From Acinetobacter sp. ANC 3781 (GTDB lineage: Bacteria; Pseudomonadota; Gammaproteobacteria; Pseudomonadales; Moraxellaceae), in assembly GCF_004331285.1 (NCBI RefSeq), contig NZ_SJOH01000001.1, forward strand, positions 186,001-250,000: DNA of 64,000 bases. The letters are read 5' to 3'. Numbering within the stretch: the first letter of the stretch is position 1; every line of letters begins with the position of its first letter. This document shows, one piece after another, positions 27,142-38,117 of this stretch. The notes under the pieces are model-generated. The model was given only the letters and a program-made list of their open reading frames with translations. It had not been told where the DNA came from and did no database searches. A program made the position numbers and the translations under genes.

Positions 27142-27172
27142 AAAAAAGGATTCCTGTATGGAATCCTTTTTT
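27142..27172 (+). terminator. Terminator after rsmD (bidirectional)
   Basis: AAAAAAGGATTCC-TGTAT-GGAATCCTTTTTT. The perfect stem and A/T tracts also suit the convergent small lipoprotein gene. Confidence 0.9.
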
Positions 27173-27215
27173 ATCGAATGTAGTTTAAAGATTCAAGATC
27201 TGGCTTATAGACCTG

Positions 27216-27419
27216 TTAACGATTGTAGTGTCGGTCACGATCGTTTCTGTCATGGTTCCAGTCCGGACGGTCTTTGTTGTTCCAATCTCGGTCACCATGT
27301 TGTCGATCATAATGTCCGTTGCGGTCTCGATGATCACGATAATCGCCATCATAAGGATCAACAACACAGCCACTTAAAGACACTGCCAATACAGAAAGTA
27401 ATATCATTTTTTTCATCAT
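27216..27419 (-). CDS. Small Asp/Arg/His-rich lipoprotein
   Basis: 67 residues starting at the ATG at 27419, 8 bases after AGAGG; in-frame GTG/ATG codons just upstream overlap that site. The lipobox is LSGC. The mature 45 residues are dominated by D, R, H, N and Y (repeated DRD, HRD, DRHYNR-like units), a low-complexity, probably disordered and possibly metal-binding tail. No family recognised. Confidence 0.7.
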   Translation of the reverse strand: MMKKMILLSVLAVSLSGCVVDPYDGDYRDHRDRNGHYDRQHGDRDWNNKDRPDWNHDRNDRDRHYNR

Positions 27420-27663
27420 GTCCATCACCTCTTACTGCACTATGTCAGTATCAAACGATTTAATGGAGAAATGAACGGAGCGATTGTTGCTCTCTTGTAG
27501 TGATTTATTCATTTTTTATGCATAGTGAATATATTCAATTAATATTTCATTCAATCCTTTTATCAAAACTTTGACATAGATTTGCATAAATTCAGCTAAC
27601 TATAAGCTTGGCTTTTGCCCTGATCTTTAGAATACTGCTGCCTTTCCTTATGACCTTATCCCT

Positions 27664-28398
27664 ATGACTTGGCTGTTATTTATTCTTGGTGCAATGGTCG
27701 CAGGTTTTGTACAAGGACTCACAGGTTTTGCTTTTGCCTTAATTGCTATGTCTTTCTGGGTATGGGTATTGTCTCCGCAAATTGCTGCTCCTCTAGTGGT
27801 ATTTGCTTCGGTATGGAGTCATATCATTTCATTATCCAATGAACAAAAGCATCCTCATCTGAATAAAACCCTGATATTGCCTTATTTAATTGCCGGGCTG
27901 ACTGGGGTGCCTTTAGGCACTTATTTACTGGATATTATTCAGCCAGAAACATTTAAACTAATCTTGGGCTTATTTTTGGCGCTATGGTGCCCGCTCATGT
28001 TCTTCAACCCGCAATTTCCAAGACTGCAACAGTCCGGGAAATTTGCAGATGGCGTGGTGGGATTTATCGGTGGAATACTGGGTGGTTTAGGCGGGTTTTG
28101 TGGTTCGCTTCCTTCAGCTTGGGTCATGCTAAAAAATTTATCCAAACAAGAACAACGTTATATTTTACGGCATTTCAATTTTGGCATTCAGGTGTTTACC
28201 TTGGTTGCCTATTTGCTCCAAGGCACACTCGAAATACAACTGCTGCCTTATATGGCTATCCTGTTAATTAGCGTCAGTTTCCCCGTAATCTTGGGAGCAA
28301 AATTATTCTATAAAATTTCAGAGCGGCAATTTAAACATACCGTATTAAGTTTATTATTTGCATCTGGCTGTTTCTTAATCTTTAGTACTTTGTTTTAA
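27664..28398 (+). CDS. TSUP (TauE/SafE) family permease
   Basis: 244 residues with about eight hydrophobic helices. The first repeat has GFVQGLTGFAFALIAMSFWVW and the second GFIGGILGGLGGFCGSLPSAW, the duplicated TSUP signature. Members export sulfite, sulfoacetate or other organic anions; the substrate here is unknown. No neighbouring sulfur genes. Confidence 0.85.
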   Translation: MTWLLFILGAMVAGFVQGLTGFAFALIAMSFWVWVLSPQIAAPLVVFASVWSHIISLSNEQKHPHLNKTLILPYLIAGLTGVPLGTYLLDIIQPETFKLILGLFLALWCPLMFFNPQFPRLQQSGKFADGVVGFIGGILGGLGGFCGSLPSAWVMLKNLSKQEQRYILRHFNFGIQVFTLVAYLLQGTLEIQLLPYMAILLISVSFPVILGAKLFYKISERQFKHTVLSLLFASGCFLIFSTLF

Positions 28399-28584
28399 AT
28401 TTATCGATCGAGAGAATATTTAAAACTCACATACAGCGAGTTAAAATAATTTTCCCTAAACAATATTTTAAAAAATGAGATAAATATCATTTAATCAAAA
28501 AACATACAATTGGTATTCGACATTTCATTAATGTGAGAGAAAACTTTATACAATAACTCATCCCGTCCATTAGTTTTTCTAAAA

Positions 28585-28914
28585 ATGAAAACCTTGATTT
28601 GCTTAGCAGGGATAATTCTGCTAACCGGCTGTAGCTTAAGTACTTCTCGCGATGTCAAACATGCTGAAAAAATGCTTTCATATTTTAAATGCAATAAAAT
28701 TGAAAGCACACAAATGACGCATAGTTCCATTACCTCATTTCACGAACAATCACTCGCTTCTAGCCGTCAAAAAGCCGAATCTTATGTGCAAAGTTATAAA
28801 GAAGGTGAAAAGTTATTTGATGTTCCCTTAACCGATGTAATTAAGGAACAATATGGCATTTATCAGGAAGCTTGCCAGTATTTAGGTGGTATTAGTCCAC
28901 CAGCAAATAAATAA
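28585..28914 (+). CDS. Small lipoprotein, 109 residues
   Basis: Lipoprotein signal MKTLICLAGIILLTGC with Cys at 16. The mature part is helical and polar, with two more Cys (CNKIES and EACQYLGG) that could form a disulfide. No family recognised. The upstream ribosome site is poor, so the start is supported mainly by the perfect lipobox. Confidence 0.65.
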   Translation: MKTLICLAGIILLTGCSLSTSRDVKHAEKMLSYFKCNKIESTQMTHSSITSFHEQSLASSRQKAESYVQSYKEGEKLFDVPLTDVIKEQYGIYQEACQYLGGISPPANK

Positions 28915-29083
28915 GTATATTTCAATCGTTTAATTGAAGACTCTACAGGTCTGTGGATGACTAAAAAGTGTCAAATCACATACTGATTGACAAATCATGA
29001 AACGTTGAGGCAAGTTTTTTCAATTTATAAATTTCGCCACGTTTTAAAGCAAGACAGGGATACGTTCCCTGTCGTTTTAGAAA

Positions 29084-29671
29084 CTATGCTTCAGTATAAT
29101 AACGCTTATCAACACTAAATTTTTTCGGAAACTTAGCATGGATTTTTGAATAGAAATCCATAATTTCGGCCATATCTCTTTCATAATCCCCAGTAGGATA
29201 TACAATTTTTCCTACCCCAGTTTTTTTCTTGGCGTAATCCATATACGCCAAAGCAATAGGCACGCCTGCACCCGTTGCTACATGATAAAACCCGGTTTTC
29301 CATTGTTCTTGTTTTGCACGTGTTGCTTCAGGTGTTACCAGCATTACCAATTTTGGATGGTGTTTGAATAAATCGGTCATAACCTCAACCATACTTAGGC
29401 GCGGCTCGCCTTGTTTTTTTGGGGTACGGTCAATACCGATGCCGCCCAAAGCACGTACGAATGGCCCGAATGGAAACTTCATATAGCTGTCTTTAATTGT
29501 TAGACGGACATTCACTCCTAAAGCTTTTAGAGCCAAACGGGCATATAAAGCATCCCAATTACTGGTGTGAGGTGCAGCAATCATTACACACTGATCCAAA
29601 TCAAGTGACCAATGGTTATCAATTTCCCAACCCATCATTTCTAGACTTTGTTCAGCCAACTTTTCGAACAC
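29084..29671 (-). CDS. Lysophospholipid acyltransferase (PlsC-like) family protein
   Basis: 195 residues. The acyltransferase motif HTSNWD (HxxxxD class) is followed by the substrate-loop segment FPFGPFVRALGGIGIDR and then TPEATRAKQEQWKTGFYHVA, equivalent to the EGTR block. There is no long membrane anchor, so it is shorter than PlsC (about 240). It probably transfers an acyl chain to a lysophospholipid at the inner membrane; the exact substrate is unknown. A GACAGGGA-TCCCTGTC hairpin lies just beyond its stop (29053-29073). Confidence 0.82.
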   Translation of the reverse strand: MFEKLAEQSLEMMGWEIDNHWSLDLDQCVMIAAPHTSNWDALYARLALKALGVNVRLTIKDSYMKFPFGPFVRALGGIGIDRTPKKQGEPRLSMVEVMTDLFKHHPKLVMLVTPEATRAKQEQWKTGFYHVATGAGVPIALAYMDYAKKKTGVGKIVYPTGDYERDMAEIMDFYSKIHAKFPKKFSVDKRYYTEA

Positions 29672-30001
29672 AAAAACACCACACCCTAATAAAGTGTGCA
29701 GATTCTAACAATGTCTCTAAAATAAGATAGCTCCACATGAATAATTAATGATCAATTAATATATAAATGTATAACTTTCAATTTAAATGAAATATATATT
29801 TATTTTCACCTTTATCCACCGCAAAAAATATTTTTTTAGGAAAAATTGAGTTTAATCAATAAAAGTTAAGCGAAAAACAGTAATGTCTATTTTAAAAACA
29901 CCTAATAAGTAATAACAAAGCATGAACCATATCGTTCTTTAATAAATATGCTTTTCTACGTAGTTTTAAAAGTTAGATTTTCTTATAAAAGGAACTAAAG
30001 C
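29672..30001. other. Intergenic region, promoters only
   Basis: 330 bp of very AT-rich DNA between divergent genes. No gene or repeat seen; it must contain promoters for the acyltransferase and for the NlpE-like gene. Confidence 0.5.
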
Positions 30002-30493
30002 GTGAAAAAACCAATATTAATCCTACCTCTTATCACTATTGCATTAACTGCATGCAGCAAACCAAATACCGATATGAATGCAAGTAATCAAGCACCTGAA
30101 AATACGGTCACTCAAACTCAATCCATGCAGCCAACGCATACTCAAGCTGCAACCTCATTAGGTGATACCGCAGAAACTTCACTCGATTGGGCGGGTGAAT
30201 ATAAAGGTGTTTTCCCCTGTGCGGATTGTGAAGGAATTAAAACCGATCTCGAGTTGAAAGCAGATAAAACTTATGAATTAACAGAAGAATACTTGGGTAA
30301 AGGAAAGAACAACGAATTTAAAGTCAAAGGGACTTTTAGCTTCGATCAGGATAATCCATCGATCATTAGCTTAGATAAAGCCGGTGATAATCGTAAATTT
30401 TTTGTCGGTGAAAATTTTGTAGAAGCGCGTGATATAGATACAGGAAAAGCCATAGATTCAAAGCTAAACTACAAGCTCCAAAAAAGATCTTAA
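30002..30493 (+). CDS. NlpE-like lipoprotein
   Basis: 163 residues, GTG start with AAGGAA 10 bases upstream. Lipobox LTAC (Cys at 18), a Thr/Gln-rich linker to about residue 60, then the NlpE N-terminal domain (WAGEYKGVFPCADCEGIKTDLEL, with its CxxC pair), ending LNYKLQKR. NlpE is an outer-membrane lipoprotein that senses surface contact and copper and signals through Cpx in enterics. The C-terminal OB domain of E. coli NlpE is missing, so this is the short form. No cpx genes are nearby. Confidence 0.82.
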   Translation: MKKPILILPLITIALTACSKPNTDMNASNQAPENTVTQTQSMQPTHTQAATSLGDTAETSLDWAGEYKGVFPCADCEGIKTDLELKADKTYELTEEYLGKGKNNEFKVKGTFSFDQDNPSIISLDKAGDNRKFFVGENFVEARDIDTGKAIDSKLNYKLQKRS

Positions 30494-30672
30494 CCAGTTT
30501 AGTTGCCTTTTTTGTCTGCATCAAGAGGCTGAAATATGGATTTTTAGCCTCTGGATTTTCTGCTATCCGTCACGATTTGCTACAAATAAATCACTTATTT
30601 AATGACTTCATACTAGCGGGATCATTCAGTTATGATTATGTTTAAAAATATGTTTTTCATTAAATGACTCTT

Positions 30673-31428
30673 ATGAAACAAGCGATGATTACCCTCAGTG
30701 TTTTTTCCATTTTACTTTTAAATGGCTGCGATAATACGAGTACATCATCATTGAATGAAAAAGTTAGTCTTCCTGAGCAACCTTCAAAACCTATACAGGT
30801 TGAAGTTCCAGATTGGATTGGCTACTACAAAGCATTTATTCCTTGTAATACTTGTGAAAAGAAACTCATTTCACTCAGACTTCATCAAAACCAAACCTAC
30901 AGCCTAAAAGAAATTAGTTTTTTAAAGCAAAAAATTAAACAAAAAGAGTCGTCCGGAACATTTACTTTCGATGAGCAAAATTCAAACTTATTACAATTAT
31001 GTGATGATAAAACTAAAAAAAATCGTTATTTTTCTCTACATCAGCATTCGATAGAATTATTGGATCAGAATAAAAACCCATTCAAAAATTTTGAACAATA
31101 CCAGATTCCTCAAGTGCAAAATATTCAAGTCAATAATGCGCTCAAATACGTAGATATACAGGCTGATTTATTTAAATCGGAAAAAATACAATTAAATGGT
31201 ATTGAAAGCACTCAATTGACGTATTTTTTTGAAATTAATAATCAGTCAGATCGACCACTTAAATTACGCAACAGCGATATTGTTTTAGTGGATAATAAAA
31301 ATAATGAATATATTGCTACGATTAAAAATAACCCAAGCTCACCTATCAAATTCAATAGCACTCAACATGAGTTGATTGTATTTATTTATCCAGATTCTTC
31401 TCAACCTGCTTATATCAAAATTAAATAA
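30673..31428 (+). CDS. NlpE-like lipoprotein with extra C-terminal Ig-like domain
   Basis: 251 residues from the ATG at 30673 (an ATG three codons earlier is possible; neither has a strong ribosome site). Lipobox LNGC. Residues about 45-150 resemble the upstream gene's NlpE domain (WIGYYKAFIPCNTCEKKLISLRL, CxxC kept). Residues about 160-250 form a beta-sandwich-like extension (TQLTYFFEINNQSDRPLKLRNSDIVLVDN), similar in style to DUF4352-type Ig folds. It is probably a diverged duplicate of the 30002 gene that gained a domain. Function unknown. Confidence 0.75.
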   Translation: MKQAMITLSVFSILLLNGCDNTSTSSLNEKVSLPEQPSKPIQVEVPDWIGYYKAFIPCNTCEKKLISLRLHQNQTYSLKEISFLKQKIKQKESSGTFTFDEQNSNLLQLCDDKTKKNRYFSLHQHSIELLDQNKNPFKNFEQYQIPQVQNIQVNNALKYVDIQADLFKSEKIQLNGIESTQLTYFFEINNQSDRPLKLRNSDIVLVDNKNNEYIATIKNNPSSPIKFNSTQHELIVFIYPDSSQPAYIKIK

Positions 31429-31697
31429 TTGAATATAGGTAGTAAATATTAAAAAAATTAAAGTAAAACGATTTTTTATATCTAAAAATTGCTGTCGCTT
31501 AATGTATTTAAAAATTAACTTCATTTTTAAATCATTTGAATAACAACACAAAACAGTTCTCTTAATTTTTACAACTTATTACGTTGTTATAAAAAGTGAC
31601 GAAAAAGAATTTATTTATCCCAATTTGAGGATATTTTGCGCCCATTCAGCTTGTTTATGCTCTATGCACAATAATCAAAGGTTGATGGAGTAGAAAA

Positions 31698-32894
31698 ATG
31701 AAAAAAGTGCTCTTGGCATTTGCCATTGCGGGCTTACTTACAGCATGTAATGACGATGATGATGACGATTTTATCCCACCACCTACCCCTACCACTCAAC
31801 AGGGACAACTCGTTGATGGACCAGTATCGGGCGTTGAATATCAAACAAGTAGCGGTATAAAAGCTAAAACCAATGCGGAAGGTTATTTTGACTATAAAGC
31901 GGGTGATACCATTAAGTTTTTTATTGGTGGTGTACAGCTAGGCGATTCAATTCCAGCTTCTTCTCGAATCACTCCATTACAATTATCTACAGTACAAAAT
32001 GTCCGTCAAAATATTATCGTTTTCTTGCAAACACTTGATACCGATGCAAATCACGATAATGGGATTCAAATTAGCGATGCTGATTTCGCCGCACTGGCTG
32101 ACAACACCATCAATTTCAACCAGACTTATGAGCAATTTATTACAGATCCTGTTTTTACCGAACTTAATAAAACTCCAATTGCATTAGAAACTGCACTCAC
32201 TAATTCCGAAAATGCCTTCTATAAAGATATTGCTGGAAGCTGGGAGTTGAGTCATACCGGTCAGGATGCTGTAATTGTTCATATTTCTCCTTCTGGTCAA
32301 TATATATTAGGAGAAGTAGATGGAACTAATCTAACGGGTAGCGGCGTAGAATCCGGCACATTGGACTGGAATCCAATTACTGGACAAATTAATCCAGAAA
32401 TTGAGATTGATACCAATGGCGATTTAGGACTGTCTAATCCAAACGGAGATGTACCGTTTACCTTAAGTTATGATCGAACCAACTTAACACTGGTCGAATC
32501 TGGTGTGACGAATGGTGAAAATAAATTAAAACGGATTAGCACCACTGCAAACAATCTTCAGGACAACTGGTTCAATGATACAAATGCAATCACATTCTTT
32601 AGTGACGGCTATTATATGTATATTGACACTTTAGCAAACGATGAATGTGAAACACCGACTCAGGGGGTTGAATACGGCAAATACACCACGACCAATGGAA
32701 CTGTGATTGCCACTCAAAGTATAGTGGATACCACTGGCTGTTCAGGACTTGTCAATGGGACAACGCTTTATCCAGCGTTTACCTACACGCTTGCTACTGG
32801 ATCTTTAACTCTTGTCAGCGGTGATATTTCATATACTTTTAATAAAGACTTCTTAGCTACTGAGACTACTGGCACTCTTGTTGCTACCGAATAA
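31698..32894 (+). CDS. Large lipoprotein with Asp-rich linker, adhesin-like
   Basis: 398 residues, ribosome site GGAG. Lipobox LTAC, directly followed by a run of seven acidic residues (NDDDDDDF) and a Pro/Thr linker. An Ig/carboxypeptidase-like beta module follows (GQLVDGPVSGVEYQTSSGIKAKTNAEGYFDY) with GVQLG and TDANHDNGIQISD, a possible Ca-binding loop. The C-terminal half is beta-rich with repeated Gly/Asn/Thr. The Asp run after the lipid Cys may affect sorting. It is a surface or periplasmic protein; no precise function can be given. Confidence 0.72.
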   Translation: MKKVLLAFAIAGLLTACNDDDDDDFIPPPTPTTQQGQLVDGPVSGVEYQTSSGIKAKTNAEGYFDYKAGDTIKFFIGGVQLGDSIPASSRITPLQLSTVQNVRQNIIVFLQTLDTDANHDNGIQISDADFAALADNTINFNQTYEQFITDPVFTELNKTPIALETALTNSENAFYKDIAGSWELSHTGQDAVIVHISPSGQYILGEVDGTNLTGSGVESGTLDWNPITGQINPEIEIDTNGDLGLSNPNGDVPFTLSYDRTNLTLVESGVTNGENKLKRISTTANNLQDNWFNDTNAITFFSDGYYMYIDTLANDECETPTQGVEYGKYTTTNGTVIATQSIVDTTGCSGLVNGTTLYPAFTYTLATGSLTLVSGDISYTFNKDFLATETTGTLVATE

Positions 32895-32934
32895 TAATCA
32901 AGATATATCTATCCAGAATTAGGTTCTGGATAGA

Positions 32935-34092
32935 TTAACTTACATGCTCGAAATCTAGAGTAAGGCCAATTAATTTATATAAAAACTCTACTTGGGTATT
33001 ACACTGCATTTTTGCATAAATATTTTTTAGATAGGTGCGTACTGAACTTAATGCCAAGTTGCAATGCACTGAAATTTGCTCAAGGTTATATCCATTAACA
33101 AATAATTCGCACAATTCACATTCCTTCTTCGACAACCCATAAACTTTCTTTAAGTAAGGTACGGCAAGGGTATATTTTTTTTCTGTTTCAGTAATGAAGA
33201 GAAGAATATACTCATTTAAATGGTCTTTTAAATCGGGAAAATGCTGCGTACTGTTAAACGGTGCAACAGTGAGCATAAACTTATGGCCGGCTTGATCCGT
33301 TAATGCCAATAACCCGCCGACCTGTTTTTTTGTATATTCAGATTTAAGTCTAGTGCTCAATATTAATTGTTCTAAATCAGGTTGAGCTGTCTTGCTCACA
33401 TTAATTCGATTGTTTTTATCCAGTTCAACTACGTTAGATTTTTCAAAAATAGATTGGGCTTTTTGATTGAGATAATGCACTTTTCTATCTAGATCAATCA
33501 GTAAAATACCAGTTTTTGCTGCATTCAGTATTTGGTATAAATTATGATTTTCTAAACGAGCCAAACTTAATTGTTTATGAATTTGCAGTGCGCGTCGTAA
33601 ATGTAGACCTATCCTTTTTAAAATATCTAATTCAAATTGACTAAACGGTTGATCTTGCTCACTTCGATGAATTCCAAGTAGAGACCATTGGTGATCGCCC
33701 TGATCCAACAGCACCGCAGCAACAAAACAAATCCCTATAGGCTTTAAATATTTTTCATAAAAAATAAACTCATCCGTACCCAACATTTGACTATAGTGCG
33801 ATAAATTTTGACTTAAAGTATTTCCTACACCTAATTTTTGCCATAGTGGCAAATGTAATTTCTTATCAATAATTTTTATTCTTTCCTGTTGCCCCCTTTC
33901 TACACTTTGTTGGGGAAGATTATATGTATAGATAAAATTATAGGCGGGGTTTAATTGATCTAAAGCCGTGAACATGGCAGCTTTACTTTCAGTATATTGA
34001 ACAATGTGTTGAATCACCTTAGGCCACAAACTGACATCCAAAGCAGCTTCATAGATTTGCCCAATGATTAGATTCTCTAACTCATTATTCAT
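32935..34092 (-). CDS. LuxR-type transcriptional regulator with PAS-like sensor
   Basis: 385 residues from the ATG at 34092, which has GGTGAA about 5 bases upstream; a GTG three codons earlier is an alternative. The N-terminal 180 residues are a GAF-like sensor and the middle (about 195-290) is PAS-like (ILLIDLDRKVHYLNQKAQSIF). The C-terminal 65 residues are a LuxR helix-turn-helix (YGLSKKECELCELFVNGYNLEQIS...SSVRTYLKNIYAKM). No phosphoacceptor receiver domain. It is convergent with the large lipoprotein gene (41 bp between stops). Its target is unknown. Confidence 0.85.
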   Translation of the reverse strand: MNNELENLIIGQIYEAALDVSLWPKVIQHIVQYTESKAAMFTALDQLNPAYNFIYTYNLPQQSVERGQQERIKIIDKKLHLPLWQKLGVGNTLSQNLSHYSQMLGTDEFIFYEKYLKPIGICFVAAVLLDQGDHQWSLLGIHRSEQDQPFSQFELDILKRIGLHLRRALQIHKQLSLARLENHNLYQILNAAKTGILLIDLDRKVHYLNQKAQSIFEKSNVVELDKNNRINVSKTAQPDLEQLILSTRLKSEYTKKQVGGLLALTDQAGHKFMLTVAPFNSTQHFPDLKDHLNEYILLFITETEKKYTLAVPYLKKVYGLSKKECELCELFVNGYNLEQISVHCNLALSSVRTYLKNIYAKMQCNTQVEFLYKLIGLTLDFEHVS

Positions 34093-34207
34093 TATTTTCA
34101 CCAGTTACAAACAGATAAAAAATTTATTAATTAGTTTTTCTTAAGAATAGAGAATTAAAGTAATTAGTCAAACTTAGCGGATGAATCATTTGAATATGAT
34201 TCTTTAA

Positions 34208-34237
34208 AAAAATCCCCGCATTTTGCGGGGATTTTTT
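34208..34237 (-). terminator. groEL terminator
   Basis: AAATCCCCGCA-TTT-TGCGGGGATTTTTTT hairpin with A/T tracts, 21 bp beyond the groEL stop. Confidence 0.9.
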
Positions 34238-34257
34238 TATCGGATGATCAGTATGAA

Positions 34258-35895
<1,638 letters not shown>

Positions 35896-35948
35896 TTACT
35901 CCAAATATTTTAATTTTCAAAAATTTGATTAACTGAAACAGGTCTGAA

Positions 35949-36239
35949 TTAGTCTTCTAAAACGGCTAAAATGTCAGACTCTTTCATAATAAGAAGTTCT
36001 TCACCTTGTACTTTGACAGTTGTGCCAGCGTAAGTACCAAACAATACTTTGTCGCCCACTTTAACGTCTAAAGCACGTACACCATTGTCAGTAATCTGAC
36101 CGTTGCCTACTGCAATGATTTCACCTTGAGCCGGTTTTTCAGCAGCAGAACCTGGAAGTAAAATACCGCCAGCAGTTTTAGTTTCTTCTTCAACACGACG
36201 AATAACTACGCGATCATGTAATGGACGAATGTTGCTCAT
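35949..36239 (-). CDS. groS: Co-chaperonin GroES
   Basis: 96 residues from the ATG at 36239 ([19 protein letters not shown]), with GGAG upstream. The open frame extends 44 codons further back but into the promoter region. The mobile loop [18 protein letters not shown] and the [18 protein letters not shown] roof region are present. It is the heptameric lid of GroEL. Confidence 0.98.
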   Translation of the reverse strand: MSNIRPLHDRVVIRRVEEETKTAGGILLPGSAAEKPAQGEIIAVGNGQITDNGVRALDVKVGDKVLFGTYAGTTVKVQGEELLIMKESDILAVLED

Positions 36240-36332
36240 TGGAAACTCCATCAGACTAAGTCTTTTATAGTGAAGTAATGATGACTTTGTTATTCCATCG
36301 GTCATCATCAAAAAATAATTTCGATGACACTT

Positions 36333-36360
36333 TGGTGGGGATGGAAAAAAACGCTTCAAG
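36333..36360 (-). promoter_or_regulatory. Heat-shock (sigma-32) promoter of groES-groEL
   Basis: On the minus strand CTTGAAG (36354-36360), a 13-bp spacer, then CCCCACCA (36333-36340), close to the sigma-32 consensus CTTGAAA-N13-15-CCCCATNT. About 95 bp upstream of the groES start. Confidence 0.75.
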
Positions 36361-36424
36361 GGGGCAAGCAAAAAAAAATACTGTTTTTTGTATATTTTTT
36401 ATTCAATCTCAAATATTTCTGTAT

Positions 36425-37198
36425 TTATTCAACATTTTCTTCTTTTAATACAAATTCTTTTTGCTGTTCATCAAAATAATAGTGCTGCACATCTGCATTT
36501 GCATGAATGACGTTAAAACTATTCGGTAAGCCATGATGTAGCCGATATGAAGTCGCTGTACCTGCATGAATATCCAGTACTGGATGTGCTGCGCCTAAAT
36601 GATAAATCTGGTTTAAATCATAGACTGCCGATTGATGCAGATGGCCATGCAATAAACCATTTAAACCACTTTGACTCCACGACTCTAAAGCCATCCGGCC
36701 CAACATGGGACAATCTTTCACCCCATGCGAATCATTCGGCGGGGTATAAAAAGGTTGATGCGCCACGATCAGTTTGATTTTATCCGCAGGTGCAATCATT
36801 AAAGACTGGTCAATCTGCTGAATTTGCTCTAAGGAAATATGTCCGCGAGTGTGATAACGACGTCGAATACTGTTCACCCCAATAATATAAAAATGTTCAG
36901 TTTCCAAGGTGGTTTCCATATGCCCAAAGAACAATTTATAGCGGGTAAATGGACTAAAGATACGGCTCCACACGTGATACAGCGGAATATCATGATTGCC
37001 TGGAACCACCAAATACGGCAGATTTAAACTTTCCAAAAATTTTTTGCAATCATGAAACTGTATATAGCGTGCACGCTGGGTCAAGTCCCCACTCACCACA
37101 ACCGCTTCAATCTGTTGCTCTTGACAAAATAAGCGGATTGCCGCCATACAGGCGAGTTTTTCCGTTCCAAAATGCAGATCAGAGAGATGCAGAATCAT
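36425..37198 (-). CDS. Calcineurin-like metallophosphoesterase
   Basis: 257 residues with all five metallophosphatase blocks: LHLSDLHFG, VVVSGDLTQRA, LVVPGNHD, IVAHQPF and LLHGHLHQ. It is a cytoplasmic di-metal phosphoesterase, likely of the cyclic-nucleotide or lipid-phosphate type; the substrate is unknown. Its start overlaps the end of the lipid kinase gene by 20 bp, so the two are translationally coupled. That suggests a shared phospholipid-related task (inference). Confidence 0.88.
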   Translation of the reverse strand: MILHLSDLHFGTEKLACMAAIRLFCQEQQIEAVVVSGDLTQRARYIQFHDCKKFLESLNLPYLVVPGNHDIPLYHVWSRIFSPFTRYKLFFGHMETTLETEHFYIIGVNSIRRRYHTRGHISLEQIQQIDQSLMIAPADKIKLIVAHQPFYTPPNDSHGVKDCPMLGRMALESWSQSGLNGLLHGHLHQSAVYDLNQIYHLGAAHPVLDIHAGTATSYRLHHGLPNSFNVIHANADVQHYYFDEQQKEFVLKEENVE

Positions 37199-38117
37199 GA
37201 GGCACCATTATTTTTAAGGCATTTTTACGCACTGAAATTTTAAGTGGAGGCTGTATTTCAACAATTTCACCATCTAAAGCAACTGTTAATTTTTTTCTCT
37301 TTGAATAAATTTTGACTTCATCTGCTGAAAAGCTATACACATCCGGTGCTTTATCCAAGTTTCCTTTTATTAATTGCCATAATATTTTAAATAAGGTGCG
37401 TTTATCACTTTTGGCGACGACTAAACCCGCCACCTTGCCTTTTTTAGCAGATTCAGCAATACCAAGGTTCATTTCTGCGAGTTGCAACTGGTTATTGCCA
37501 AAGAAGATCAGTGGCGTTTTAACAGGATATTTTTTGCCATCAACTTCGACTTCAAGTTTCAGTTCTTTACGGTCACGAATGAGCACATCCAGACCTGAGG
37601 TATACGCATTTAAAGCAAAACGACCAAAGCGCTGATTATAGAGTTCACGTTTCTGAATAAATAAAGGATATAACCCTAAACTGGCATTATTTAAATAAAT
37701 ATGATCATTGATCTGTGCCACATGCACTTCACGCATCTTTCCTGTGGCAATCACATCCGCAGCTCTTAATAGGTCCAGTGGAATATTCAGTAATCGTGCC
37801 ACATAATTAAATGTTCCTAATGGCAAGATCCCCATCGGTATTTCAGTTTCCATAAGTTTCGCAGCAACTGCGTTTAAGGTTCCATCCCCCCCTGCTGCAA
37901 CGATAACCCCAAGCTCATGAGCTTGTTGATGGCGTAAAATGATTTTATTCATTAAATGATCAAAACTAACTTCTGCACCAATTTCAAAAGCCTGAATTTC
38001 ATAGCCATAAGCAGTTAAATTTGTCATAAGCTGCTCAAAGACTTCATCTTTATTCGCAGCATGAAATCCGGACTTTTCATTATATATGAGTGATAAGGGC
38101 TTTAAAGATTCTGACAT
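37179..38117 (-). CDS. Diacylglycerol/lipid kinase family protein (YegS/DagK type)
   Basis: 312 residues. The DAGK catalytic signature VIVAAGGDGTLNAVAAKLM and IPLGTFNYVARLLNIP are clear, and the C-terminal beta-sandwich lipid domain ends VALDGEIVEIQPPLKISVRKNALKIMVP. It phosphorylates a lipid (diacylglycerol, phosphatidylglycerol or a related molecule) at the membrane. It overlaps the phosphoesterase gene. Confidence 0.88.
   Translation of the reverse strand: MSESLKPLSLIYNEKSGFHAANKDEVFEQLMTNLTAYGYEIQAFEIGAEVSFDHLMNKIILRHQQAHELGVIVAAGGDGTLNAVAAKLMETEIPMGILPLGTFNYVARLLNIPLDLLRAADVIATGKMREVHVAQINDHIYLNNASLGLYPLFIQKRELYNQRFGRFALNAYTSGLDVLIRDRKELKLEVEVDGKKYPVKTPLIFFGNNQLQLAEMNLGIAESAKKGKVAGLVVAKSDKRTLFKILWQLIKGNLDKAPDVYSFSADEVKIYSKRKKLTVALDGEIVEIQPPLKISVRKNALKIMVPHDSASL

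Noticed and set aside
27158..27463. 101-codon plus-strand frame opposite the small lipoprotein gene
   Set aside because: It begins in the rsmD terminator; the opposite frame has a lipobox and a ribosome site.
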